From FEN-1297 sp963710735 (lineage in GTDB: Bacteria > Bacteroidota > Ignavibacteria > Ignavibacteriales > Ignavibacteriaceae), in assembly GCA_963710735.1 (NCBI GenBank), contig CAVQBN010000022.1, positions 90,301 through 154,300 of the forward strand: a DNA stretch of 64,000 nt, in the 5' to 3' direction. The notes beneath the pieces are model-generated. The model worked only from the letters and a program-made list of their open reading frames with translations, ran no database searches and had not been told where the DNA came from. Position 1 is the stretch's first letter; each line of letters opens with the position of its first letter. Of this stretch, positions 1 through 7,705 are shown piece after piece. The position numbers and the translations under genes were made by a program.

Positions 1-190
1 AAACTTTATTTGCAAATGAAATCAAATTATCAAAGTTTATAATAATAATTACTTTGGTCTTTTTAATTATTTATATGGAAATAATTAAAAGAATAAATAT
101 ATTAATGTCATATTCAAGGGAGAATTAATTTTGCTTCTCTTCCCCAACCTTTTATAGTTATTAAAGTCTAATTAACCAGATGGAAAGGTA

Positions 191-777
191 ATGACAATAG
201 AAGAAAATAATTTAATAATTGCCGCACAAAAAGGTGATGCGGCGGCGTTCGAGGAGATTATTTATCGGTATGATAAAAATGTTCTGGGAATTGCGCTACT
301 CGTTCATTAACAATAATGAAGATGCCAAAGATATTTACCAGGAAGTATTTCTTCGTGTTTTTAAGGGAATTAAAAAGTTCGAATTCCGGAGTGAATTTTC
401 TACATGGCTTTACAGGATAACGGCCAATGTCTGCCTGACTTATCGTTCCCAGAAAAAGAAATATGCGTACACTTCTTTGGATGAGGAATCCGATGATGTC
501 GATGGCGAACAAAGACCGTTATCCGAAACTATTACAAACGGCGAAACACCAGACACTCAAACTTTAAGTTCTGAAATATCTTTTAAAATTGAAAAAGGAC
601 TTGATAAACTTTCACCGCAGCAGAGATTGGTATTTACAATGAAACATTATCAAGGTTATAAGATTAAAAGAGATTGCTTCGGTAATGAATTGCACGGAAG
701 GAACGGTTAAAAATTATTTATTCTTCGCTACACAGAAAATGCGAGATCACCTTCAAAGCTTTTGGGATAAGGATTAG
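191..777 (+). pseudogene. ECF-family RNA polymerase sigma factor, broken by two single-base insertions
   Basis: This encodes an ECF sigma-70 factor of about 194 residues once two extra bases are removed. The ATG at 191 follows AAGG and opens a frame reading KGDAAAFEEIIYRYDKNV, a typical region 2.1 start, which stops near 310. The next frame carries NNNEDAKDIYQEVFLRVF (region 2.2) and FSTWLYRITANVCL (regions 2.3-2.4). The third frame, entered at the A4 run 666-669, carries KEIASVMNCTEGTVKNYLF, the region 4 helix-turn-helix. The first insertion lies somewhere in 280-305. It sits directly before an anti-sigma gene, so it is presumably that protein's partner. Total length is a multiple of three plus two, consistent with two inserted bases. 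Sequencing error is more likely than a true pseudogene because every conserved segment survives. Confidence 0.85.
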
Positions 778-785
778 GAGTTAAA

Positions 786-1736
786 ATGGAACACCAGATT
801 TTTAAAGAGATGATTCAGCTTGCATTATTAAATGAGCTGAATGATGATGAAATGAAAGAGCTGCATAAGCATTTAATAGAATGTAATGAATGCCAGTTGG
901 AATATGAAAATCTTACAAAGTTTTATGCGGAAATAAATGAAAGTAAACCAGATAAGGTTGACGAATATTTTTTACATGATGCAAGAGAACAATTTCGTCA
1001 AAAGTTGAACTATGAATTATCGAGACAGTCTATTGTAGAAAAATTATTTAACTCTGTTAGAAAATATTTGTGGATATATAAACGGCCTGTCTTAGCCGGC
1101 GCTTTTTCGTTGGCGATCGGTCTGTTTCTTGGTTATGTTATCTTTTCACCGGATTCGTCGCATATAAATCTTTTCGGAGAAAATACAGCAGCAGGCGGTA
1201 GGGGCATGGCAATTACAAACGTTCGGTTTTTGAATAACGGCAATTTAAATGGAGAAGTTGAATTTAGTTTTGATGCTGTTAAGCAGGTAGAAATGAAGGG
1301 AAATATTGACGATCCTTCAATTCAAAAGATTTTAGCTGAAGCTTTGGTTAATGAAAGAAATCCGGGAACAAGGATAAGAACTGTTAACGCACTTGCAAAT
1401 CAGACAAATGTATCTCCAAGTCCGAAAGTTAAACAAGCGCTTATTACCGCACTTGAGTTCGATGGTAATCCCGCAGTGCGAAGGGAAGCTCTTAAAGCAT
1501 TACTGGAATTTCCTTACGATAACGAAATTAACGATTGTTTATTGTATGTCCTTCAGCGCGATAAAAATTCAGCGTTGCGGATTGCGGCTATTAACGGATT
1601 AGCATCGGCTAAATTAAACGGTCAAATTATAAATGAAGAAACATTAAAAGTACTAAATCAAAAAGTTAAAAATGATGACAACGAATATGTACGCATTCGT
1701 GCAGCATCTCTTTTAAAGGAGGATAAATTACAATGA
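786..1736 (+). CDS. Anti-sigma factor: zinc-finger N-terminus, one membrane span, HEAT-repeat C-terminus
   Basis: This 316-residue protein begins eight bases after the sigma-factor stop and has a good AGGAG ribosome site. Residues 1-45 carry the H29-x3-C33-x2-C36 pattern of zinc-finger anti-sigma domains. Residues about 97-120 form one hydrophobic span. Residues about 170-316 are paired helices of HEAT type with repeated RREALKALLEF- and LRIAAINGLAS-like segments. The inferred topology puts the sigma-binding domain in the cytoplasm and the HEAT domain in the periplasm. Known zinc-finger anti-sigma factors hold an ECF sigma factor until a signal arrives. A HEAT sensor in the envelope is my inference. 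The stop overlaps the next gene by ATGA, so the two are translationally coupled. Confidence 0.85.
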   Translation: MEHQIFKEMIQLALLNELNDDEMKELHKHLIECNECQLEYENLTKFYAEINESKPDKVDEYFLHDAREQFRQKLNYELSRQSIVEKLFNSVRKYLWIYKRPVLAGAFSLAIGLFLGYVIFSPDSSHINLFGENTAAGGRGMAITNVRFLNNGNLNGEVEFSFDAVKQVEMKGNIDDPSIQKILAEALVNERNPGTRIRTVNALANQTNVSPSPKVKQALITALEFDGNPAVRREALKALLEFPYDNEINDCLLYVLQRDKNSALRIAAINGLASAKLNGQIINEETLKVLNQKVKNDDNEYVRIRAASLLKEDKLQ

Positions 1737-2872
1737 AAGCACACAAACTAATTTTAGTTTTACTGATTCTCACAGCTGCATCGTTCTACGTATATGCGAA
1801 CAGTAATAGTGAAGTCACAAAAACTTTTAAAGTAAATAAAGGCGGGACTCTAAAGGTAGCTCTTGCAGCGGGAAATATTAGCATCGAAACTTGGAATAAA
1901 GATGAAGTAACTGTAAAAGTTGACGGAGTGGATGAAGAAGACCGCAATCTTTTAGACATTACTCAATCCGGCAATACGATAAACGTCGAATTTAAAGGCT
2001 CGGGAGGCTGGGGCAGTAATGATGTAAGTATTAGCGTTCCCTCTGAATTCAATCTAAATCTTAATACTAATCAAGGTGATATTGATTTAAATAATAATTT
2101 ACAAGGATCGTTTCAAGCGTATACAGCTGGTGGAGATATTTCATTAAAAGATGTCAGCGGTAAAACCAATGTTAAAACAAACGGTGGCGATGTTACTGCT
2201 GGTAATATTACGGGAGATTTAGATCTTTCAACTAACGGCGGCAATATTAAAGTTGGAAATGTAAGCGGTAAAGGCGAGGTTCGCACCATGGGCGGTTCAA
2301 TAAATATGGATAATGTAAGCAAAGACTTAAATGCTAAAACTTTCGGCGGTGATATTAACATTGGCAATATCGGCGGAAATGCAAAAATATCAACGATGGG
2401 CGGAAGCATCAATTTGAAAAAAATTTCCGGCAACGCAAATGTCCAAACCAATGGAGGAAATATTAAACTGCTTGGCGCTAGTGGTTACACTAAAGCTAAA
2501 ACTCTAGGCGGAAATATTTCTCTTTACAATATTACCGGAAGCATTGATGCTAATACGGCAAGCGGTGATATTTATGCTGAGTTAACACCATCCGGTAAAG
2601 GACAGAGCAGCATTTCTACTTTAAACGGTAAAATAAAATTATTAATTGATCCTAATGCAAAAGCCACCGTTCAAGCTGATGTTAAAACCGGCGGTTGGGA
2701 TTCAGGAGATGACAGCGGCAAAATGATCGAATCCGATTTTCCTGCAAAAACCTATGAAAAAGGAAATCATGGCGGAAATATAAGCGGTACTTATTTAATT
2801 AACGGCGGCGGTGATTTAATAAAGCTCAGTACAATGAATGACAAAATTGAGATTAAAAAATTAAAAAAATAA
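1733..2872 (+). CDS. Secreted DUF4097-type beta-strand-repeat protein
   Basis: This 379-residue protein has an N-terminal signal peptide (about residues 1-22, ending YVYANS). The rest is almost entirely short repeats of about 18-20 residues built on TNGGNI, TMGGSI, TFGGDI and similar GG-D/N-I turns, which suggests a right-handed beta-helix or stacked beta solenoid. This is the DUF4097 / putative adhesin type, whose molecular function is unknown. It overlaps the anti-sigma gene by four bases and is the last gene of the sigma operon. It may be a target or a sensor component of the envelope response, which is inference from position. It is followed by a strong terminator. Confidence 0.85.
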   Translation: MKAHKLILVLLILTAASFYVYANSNSEVTKTFKVNKGGTLKVALAAGNISIETWNKDEVTVKVDGVDEEDRNLLDITQSGNTINVEFKGSGGWGSNDVSISVPSEFNLNLNTNQGDIDLNNNLQGSFQAYTAGGDISLKDVSGKTNVKTNGGDVTAGNITGDLDLSTNGGNIKVGNVSGKGEVRTMGGSINMDNVSKDLNAKTFGGDINIGNIGGNAKISTMGGSINLKKISGNANVQTNGGNIKLLGASGYTKAKTLGGNISLYNITGSIDANTASGDIYAELTPSGKGQSSISTLNGKIKLLIDPNAKATVQADVKTGGWDSGDDSGKMIESDFPAKTYEKGNHGGNISGTYLINGGGDLIKLSTMNDKIEIKKLKK

Positions 2873-2909
2873 TTTTCGCTTAATCCACCAAAAGAAACCT
2901 TCGATCATT

Positions 2910-2943
2910 AGGGGTTCAATTTATTGAACCCCTTTCTTATTTT
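2910..2943 (+). terminator. Rho-independent terminator of the sigma / anti-sigma / DUF4097 operon
   Basis: There is a perfect 10-bp stem (AGGGGTTCAA at 2910-2919 with TTGAACCCCT at 2924-2933) and a four-base TTTA loop, followed by a T-rich tail. It lies 38 bases after the DUF4097 stop. Confidence 0.9.
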
Positions 2944-3128
2944 ATTTGCAATATAATTTCGAAAACAGCAAAACATCTATTTTAATTATTTTCTTGATTT
3001 GATGGATAAAATTCATTATTTAATTAAAAGTCAGAATTCAGTTATTTACGCACTGAATGAGATTAGATAGTAATTTAGTTTTTAAGAATTAAAAAACACG
3101 TCTTTCCTAAAATTTAAACGGGGCACAT

Positions 3129-4625
3129 ATGATATCTAAAATTAAACTGGTTTATTTGACTTTATTTATTTCCATCGCCGGTTTGAGCAGTATAATTCCG
3201 CAAACAAAAGAAAAAGCAAATCAAATAAGCGATGAGACTCAGTCTTGTATAGACTGCCACGAATCAGTTACACCGGGAATCGTTTCTGATTGGAGATTGA
3301 GCAGGCACTCTCAGTTTACTTTTCAAGAAGCGTTAAAAAAAACACCGCTGGAAAAAAGAGTATCAAGCAAATCTGTATCTGATAACCTCAATACGGTTGT
3401 AGTTGGCTGTTATGAATGCCATTCATTAAATACAAAAAATCATGCGGATAATTTTGAACATTACGGATACAGTATTAATGTTATCGTTTCACCTAAAGAT
3501 TGCAGCACTTGTCATATAGAAGAGTATGAACAATACTCAGGCTCAAAAAAAGCACATGCTTTAGATAATCTCCGGAAGAATCCTGTTTATAGTGCACTTG
3601 TAGAATCCATCGATGGAGTAAAGCAAGTTGATAAATTAAACATAAAAAATTTACCAGCTTCACATTTTTCAAAGAATGAAACTTGTTATGCTTGTCATGG
3701 TACCGAAGTTAAAGTTGAAGGAAAGAAAATTATTCATACTGAAACTGATGACATTGAAGTTCCAAAACTCACAAATTGGCCTAATCAAGGAGTCGGCAGA
3801 ATAAATCCTGACGGCAGCTATGGTGCATGCACTGCTTGCCATCCCCGTCATAGTTTTTCAATTGAGGTTGCAAGAACACCATACACTTGCGGGCAATGCC
3901 ATTTAGAACCGGATGTTCCTGCTTTCAATGTATATAAAGAGAGCAAACACGGAAACATTTTCGATGCAAGAAAAGATTTATGGGAATGGAGTGCCGTTCC
4001 GTGGGTCTTAGGGAAAAATTTTAACGCGCCAACTTGCGCTGCCTGCCACAATAGTCTCTTAACTTCAGCTTCAGGAGATGTTATTGTAAAAAGAACTCAT
4101 GACTTTGGTGCCAGGCTTTGGGTTAGAATATTCGGATTAATTTATTCTCACCCGCAGCCAAAGTCCGGGAAAACTTATGAAATTAAAAATAAAGACGGTT
4201 TACCTTTACCCACAACTTTCGGTAATGTAAAAGCTGATGAATTTCTTTTAACCAAAGATGATCAGGCAAAAAGGAAATCCGAAATGGAAAAAGTTTGTCT
4301 GTCATGTCATAATACAGATTGGGTTGAAGGGCATTTTGAAAAATTTGATAACTCGGTAATGGAAGCGGATAAAATGGTTGAAGCTTCTACAAAGCTTTTA
4401 AGCGAAGCATGGAATGAAAAACTTGCAGATAATAAAAATCCTTTTGATGAACCAATTGAGCAAAGATGGATTAAGCAATGGTTGTTTTATGCAAACTCTG
4501 TGCGGTATGGTTCGGCAATGGGCGGCCCGGATTATGCGGCATTCAAAAACGGATGGTGGGAGTTATCAAACAATTTGAGTGAGATGCATCTGATGATTCG
4601 ATTAATGCAAAATGCAAAAAAATAA
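3129..4625 (+). CDS. Octaheme c-type cytochrome, hydroxylamine oxidoreductase (HAO) family
   Basis: This 498-residue exported protein has a signal peptide (about 1-25) and eight CxxCH heme sites: CIDCH, CYECH, CSTCH, CYACH, CTACH, CGQCH, CAACH and CLSCH. Segments such as NPDGSYGACTACHPRHSFS, the CGQCHLEPDVP region and the ESKHGNI region are characteristic of the HAO superfamily. That superfamily includes hydroxylamine oxidases, hydrazine dehydrogenase and the epsilon-type nitrite or hydroxylamine reductases. Catalytic direction depends on a C-terminal tyrosine that crosslinks heme P460. Tyrosines occur in the right region (residues about 452-470), but I cannot assign the crosslinking one without an alignment. 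No quinone-reducing cytochrome partner lies nearby, so the electron route is unknown. The gene appears monocistronic, with its own terminator. Confidence 0.88.
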   Translation: MISKIKLVYLTLFISIAGLSSIIPQTKEKANQISDETQSCIDCHESVTPGIVSDWRLSRHSQFTFQEALKKTPLEKRVSSKSVSDNLNTVVVGCYECHSLNTKNHADNFEHYGYSINVIVSPKDCSTCHIEEYEQYSGSKKAHALDNLRKNPVYSALVESIDGVKQVDKLNIKNLPASHFSKNETCYACHGTEVKVEGKKIIHTETDDIEVPKLTNWPNQGVGRINPDGSYGACTACHPRHSFSIEVARTPYTCGQCHLEPDVPAFNVYKESKHGNIFDARKDLWEWSAVPWVLGKNFNAPTCAACHNSLLTSASGDVIVKRTHDFGARLWVRIFGLIYSHPQPKSGKTYEIKNKDGLPLPTTFGNVKADEFLLTKDDQAKRKSEMEKVCLSCHNTDWVEGHFEKFDNSVMEADKMVEASTKLLSEAWNEKLADNKNPFDEPIEQRWIKQWLFYANSVRYGSAMGGPDYAAFKNGWWELSNNLSEMHLMIRLMQNAKK

Positions 4626-4632
4626 TTTCTTT

Positions 4633-4676
4633 AATTAAGTGTGTGGTTTAATTAGTAAAATCACACACTTAATTTT
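4633..4676 (+). terminator. Terminator after the octaheme cytochrome gene
   Basis: A perfect 13-bp stem (4633-4645 with 4662-4674, AATTAAGTGTGTG and its complement) encloses a 16-base loop and is followed by a short T run. It begins eight bases after the stop. Confidence 0.75.
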
Positions 4677-4754
4677 AAAATAGCACCTATCAAATAAATA
4701 ATTTACTTTTAAGGATTAAACACTTAAAGTATTATAATTAATTAAGTTTGACAT

Positions 4755-5447
4755 ATGAAAGAATTACCTGCTCTTGAGAATTTTCCAAAGAAGACAGTCG
4801 ACTTTCTTAAAAAGCTTTCAAATAATAATTCCAAAGAATGGTTTGAAGCTCATAGAGACGAATACAACTCACAATTTTTAGAACCGGCTCTTCAGTTTGT
4901 TGTTGAAATGGGGGAAAAACTTTCTGCCATTGTACCCAACATTAATGCTATTCCCAAAATAGACAAATCAATCTTCAGGCTTCATCGGGATGTAAGATTC
5001 AGCAAAGATAAATCGCCCTATAAAACCAATCTTGGTCTTTATTTTTGGGAAGGTAAAAAGAAAATGGATAGTCCGGGTTTTTATTTTCATGTTGACCCTC
5101 ATGGCTATTTTATTGCCAGCGGAATTTATATGCCTCAGAAAGAACAGCTTAAAATTTATAGGGATGCTGTCTCCGATAATATTTTAGGCAAGGAACTTTC
5201 TGATGCTGTTAAAAAGGTGACTAAAAAGGGGGACTATTTACTTGGCGGGAAAAAATATAAAAAAGTGCCAAAAGGATATGATCCCGATTATAAATATGCG
5301 GATTTCTTACTCCATGAGGGCTTTTACATGTATACTGAAGGAAATGATATAAGCAAACTTCCTAAAAAAGATCTAATTGGATATGTTTTTCAATCATTTA
5401 AGGATTTGCTTCCGGTACATAAGTGGCTTGTTAAAACATTGGGATAA
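4755..5447 (+). CDS. DUF2461 / TIGR02453 family protein
   Basis: This 230-residue soluble protein matches the DUF2461 family at full length. The N-terminal segment has FLKKLSNNNSKEWFEAHRDEY, then DKSIFRLHRDVRFSKDKSPYKTN, then FYFHVDPHGYFIASGIYMP, all hallmark stretches of this family. The molecular function of the family is not established. There is no signal peptide or membrane segment. It stands between the octaheme cytochrome terminator and the RRM gene and shows no clear operon partner. Confidence 0.85.
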   Translation: MKELPALENFPKKTVDFLKKLSNNNSKEWFEAHRDEYNSQFLEPALQFVVEMGEKLSAIVPNINAIPKIDKSIFRLHRDVRFSKDKSPYKTNLGLYFWEGKKKMDSPGFYFHVDPHGYFIASGIYMPQKEQLKIYRDAVSDNILGKELSDAVKKVTKKGDYLLGGKKYKKVPKGYDPDYKYADFLLHEGFYMYTEGNDISKLPKKDLIGYVFQSFKDLLPVHKWLVKTLG

Positions 5448-5577
5448 TTGATAAATTGTCATAAAAATAATAAATGCTCTTATTTTTTAACGAAAATTCA
5501 TGATAAATTTTGTGACATAAATTCTTGTTATAGAAGATTTTATTAGGTTATCTAAACTAAATTATGTAATTTTACTT

Positions 5578-5603
5578 ATCCGGTAATAGGCCGGATTTTT
5601 TAT
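5578..5603 (+). promoter_or_regulatory. Leader hairpin with T tract just upstream of the RRM gene
   Basis: A 6-bp stem (ATCCGG at 5578-5583 with CCGGAT at 5591-5596, seven-base loop) is followed at once by a T-rich tract. It ends about 30 bases before the GTG start at 5627. It could terminate transcription from 5447 or act as an attenuator or temperature-sensitive leader of the RNA-binding protein gene. Confidence 0.45.
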
Positions 5604-5626
5604 TTATTATTTTTTGGAGTTCTTAA

Positions 5627-5878
5627 GTGAGTACTAAATTATTTGTGGGTTCTCTCCCATGGTCGGTTGACGACAGCAAGTTACAATCTGTTTTTGAAGC
5701 ACACGGAACAGTCATTTCAGCAAAAATTATTAAAGATCGTGAAACCGGTAGATCAAGAGGTTTCGGTTTTGTAGAAATGGAGAACCCTTCTGAAGCAAAA
5801 GATGCTATCAATGCATTAAATGATTCGGAATTTAATGGAAGAAATATCGTTGTTAATGAAGCCAAACCACGAATGTAA
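5627..5878 (+). CDS. Small RRM-domain RNA-binding protein
   Basis: This 83-residue protein is a single RNA recognition motif. RNP2 is LFVGSL near residue 5 and RNP1 is RGFGFVEM near residue 45, with the two helices in the expected places. It starts at GTG after a GGAG ribosome site nine bases upstream. Small bacterial RRM proteins bind single-stranded RNA and are often cold-induced RNA chaperones, as in cyanobacteria and Bacteroidota. It lacks the glycine-rich tail found in some relatives. Its own leader hairpin suggests possible autoregulation, which is inference. Confidence 0.92.
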   Translation: MSTKLFVGSLPWSVDDSKLQSVFEAHGTVISAKIIKDRETGRSRGFGFVEMENPSEAKDAINALNDSEFNGRNIVVNEAKPRM

Positions 5879-5911
5879 AAAGATATTTTATTCTTAAATC
5901 AATTTCTGATC

Positions 5912-5940
5912 GGCGTCCTTTTGGACGCCTTTTGTTTTTT
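5912..5940 (+). terminator. Terminator of the RRM gene
   Basis: The stem GGCGTCC (5912-5918) pairs with GGACGCC (5923-5929) across a TTTT loop, followed by TTTTGTTTTTT. This is a textbook intrinsic terminator. Confidence 0.9.
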
Positions 5941-6004
5941 AAAGACAAATTATTTTCAAATAGTTACCTAATAATTAATGACCTTCATTTTGTAAAATTA
6001 TCTT

Positions 6005-7009
6005 TCAACCTTTTAATAAAAATTCTCCGTTATTAATTACAATACGACTGGTTTTATTCTTATATATAGCTTCAATAGTTGGGCGGTAAAAAAGATAATC
6101 TCTGTGTATTTTCGACATATTCTTTCCGCCGCCGGGAAAATCTTCGTTATTGCCGAATGCTATGTGAGCTGTTCCGATTGCCTTTTCATCTTCAAGCATA
6201 TTGCCGGTAATACGCGCACCCGGATTTATTCCAATTCCTAATTCGCCTATCACTTTTGCATATTCATCAACGTTTGTTAATTCAATTATTTTCTTTACTA
6301 ACTCGTTATCTGTACTTTCAAATTTTTTGATTTTACCGTTTTCTAAAATTACTTTCAAAGGGTTTTTCAATAATCCGATATCCCCAATGCTCGCATTAAA
6401 TAAAATAACTCCATCAGCACGGGTCTCTTCCGGCGCACAATAAATTTCACCGCATGGAAGATTAGACATTTGTCCGGATTTAATGAATACATCGTTTGTA
6501 AACTTTCGCTCCTTAATTCCGAGCATTAAATTTGTACCTTCTTCGGTAGTTATATGAATGTATTCGGCATTTTTAAAAAGATCAATAAGTAAATCTGCTT
6601 TTGTTTTCATCTCATAATAATCAACATTGAACGGCCCTTCCGTCATCATCGACTCAGTTATACCCGGCATATGCGCACATCTTATTGATTTATTTTCTTC
6701 TACGATAAATAACCATTTTATACGAAATTGGATTTCTTCAGCAAAAGCTTTGATAATGTTTAAAACAATTGTCTTATTGGATAAGAGCGGCAATAAATCA
6801 TTAGGAATTTCTTTAATCGGCCGCATGTTTTCATTAAGCTGGTAAATTTCAACTTCACATCCCTTTTTTAAGCCGGCTTGCTTAAAAGCCTTGGCGATAT
6901 TTTTGCAATGAATATCCGTTAAAATTAATATGCAGTCAGATGAAATTAAATTCATCACGTTATTCATAGCATTAAGAGCAGCTGCTGTCATTAATTCCCC
7001 TGTATTCAT
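6005..7009 (-). CDS. M29-family (aminopeptidase T-like) metallo-aminopeptidase
   Basis: This 334-residue cytosolic protein resembles M29 aminopeptidases. It has an N-terminal alpha/beta domain (about 1-125) and a C-terminal catalytic domain. Visible family features are EIYCAPEETRADG, GELGIGINPGARITGNMLEDEKAIGTAHIAFG and a late KIHRDYLFYRPT segment, which supply the glutamate and histidine/aspartate ligands of the two-metal site. The segment GSLNDE-like loops of longer members are reduced, so it is slightly short for the family (about 370-410 residues). It would release N-terminal amino acids from peptides. It is transcribed opposite to the RRM gene and is alone in its unit. Confidence 0.75.
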   Translation of the reverse strand: MNTGELMTAAALNAMNNVMNLISSDCILILTDIHCKNIAKAFKQAGLKKGCEVEIYQLNENMRPIKEIPNDLLPLLSNKTIVLNIIKAFAEEIQFRIKWLFIVEENKSIRCAHMPGITESMMTEGPFNVDYYEMKTKADLLIDLFKNAEYIHITTEEGTNLMLGIKERKFTNDVFIKSGQMSNLPCGEIYCAPEETRADGVILFNASIGDIGLLKNPLKVILENGKIKKFESTDNELVKKIIELTNVDEYAKVIGELGIGINPGARITGNMLEDEKAIGTAHIAFGNNEDFPGGGKNMSKIHRDYLFYRPTIEAIYKNKTSRIVINNGEFLLKG

Positions 7010-7075
7010 TCAAACCTCTCGAATTGATTTTTTAAAAGATCATAAATAATTATAAACTTTATGTCTCTATACTAA

Positions 7076-7455
7076 TGGCACACCGGTTTTAAAATATTTC
7101 CTCTTAGTTTATTATGTATTATATCTAAGGCAGCTTCTTTACCATTTCTTTGATCTGATTTACGCCAAACAATTTTACGGATGTAGTTTTAACAAATCCC
7201 TGTGCGCTAAGTCCAAGTGCAAAGGTTATTGCTGCTTCGTCATTTGGTGCTTCCCCTAGCGATACATAATCATATTCGCCTGCTGCGGCATAAAATCCGA
7301 TTAGTTTGCCGCCGATTTTTTCAAAGGATTTAATTCCTTCATCAATTCTTTTGGGTGAAGTTTTTATTTCTTTAAGTCCAAGGTCGGTTAGCTTCATCAA
7401 CATCATATATGTTACCATCTTATCCTCTCCTTTTAATTATTTTATCGGTGTGCCA
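7076..7455. repeat. 10-bp inverted repeat flanking the GYD gene
   Basis: TGGCACACCG at 7076-7085 and its exact complement CGGTGTGCCA at 7446-7455 enclose the GYD-domain gene with margins of about 40 and 28 bases. Bases just inside both copies are also A/T-rich and partly complementary. I see no transposase or target duplication. Confidence 0.5.
7125..7418 (-). CDS. GYD-domain protein
   Basis: This 97-residue protein has the compact ferredoxin-like fold pattern of the GYD domain. The family signature appears as YAAAGEYDYVSLGEAPND, followed by LGLSAQGFVKTTSVKLF. The family is widespread and its function is unknown. A proposed relation to stress-responsive dimeric alpha-beta barrels would be inference. 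The start follows a GGAGAGG ribosome site. The gene stands alone between flanking 10-bp inverted repeats. Confidence 0.85.
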   Translation of the reverse strand: MVTYMMLMKLTDLGLKEIKTSPKRIDEGIKSFEKIGGKLIGFYAAAGEYDYVSLGEAPNDEAAITFALGLSAQGFVKTTSVKLFGVNQIKEMVKKLP

Positions 7456-7705
7456 CGGGAACAGGATTATAAAGTATTAAAAAATCTTTTTGTTTTCAAT
7501 GAGAATCAGAAGCCCATTTCATTTAAGATATAATTGAGAATTTTAAGCAATGTTTAGTGCTTTTTATTGATTGTAGAATTTAAAAAGGGAGAACTTTTTT
7601 CTTTCAATTAATGTATTTTATGTCTTTAATTTAATGGCTTTATCTCTTTGTATTAAGGTTGAGTCTGTAAAATCAATTAAGCGGGAATTAAAATAGAGTT
7701 TTTAT

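Noticed and set aside
2113..2451. Open frame opposite the DUF4097 gene
   Set aside because: It is an antisense shadow of a repetitive coding sequence, with no ribosome site and low-complexity composition.
7076..7095. Sigma-54 promoter suggested by TGGCAC in the inverted repeat
   Set aside because: The -12 element (TTGC) is absent at the right spacing in both copies.
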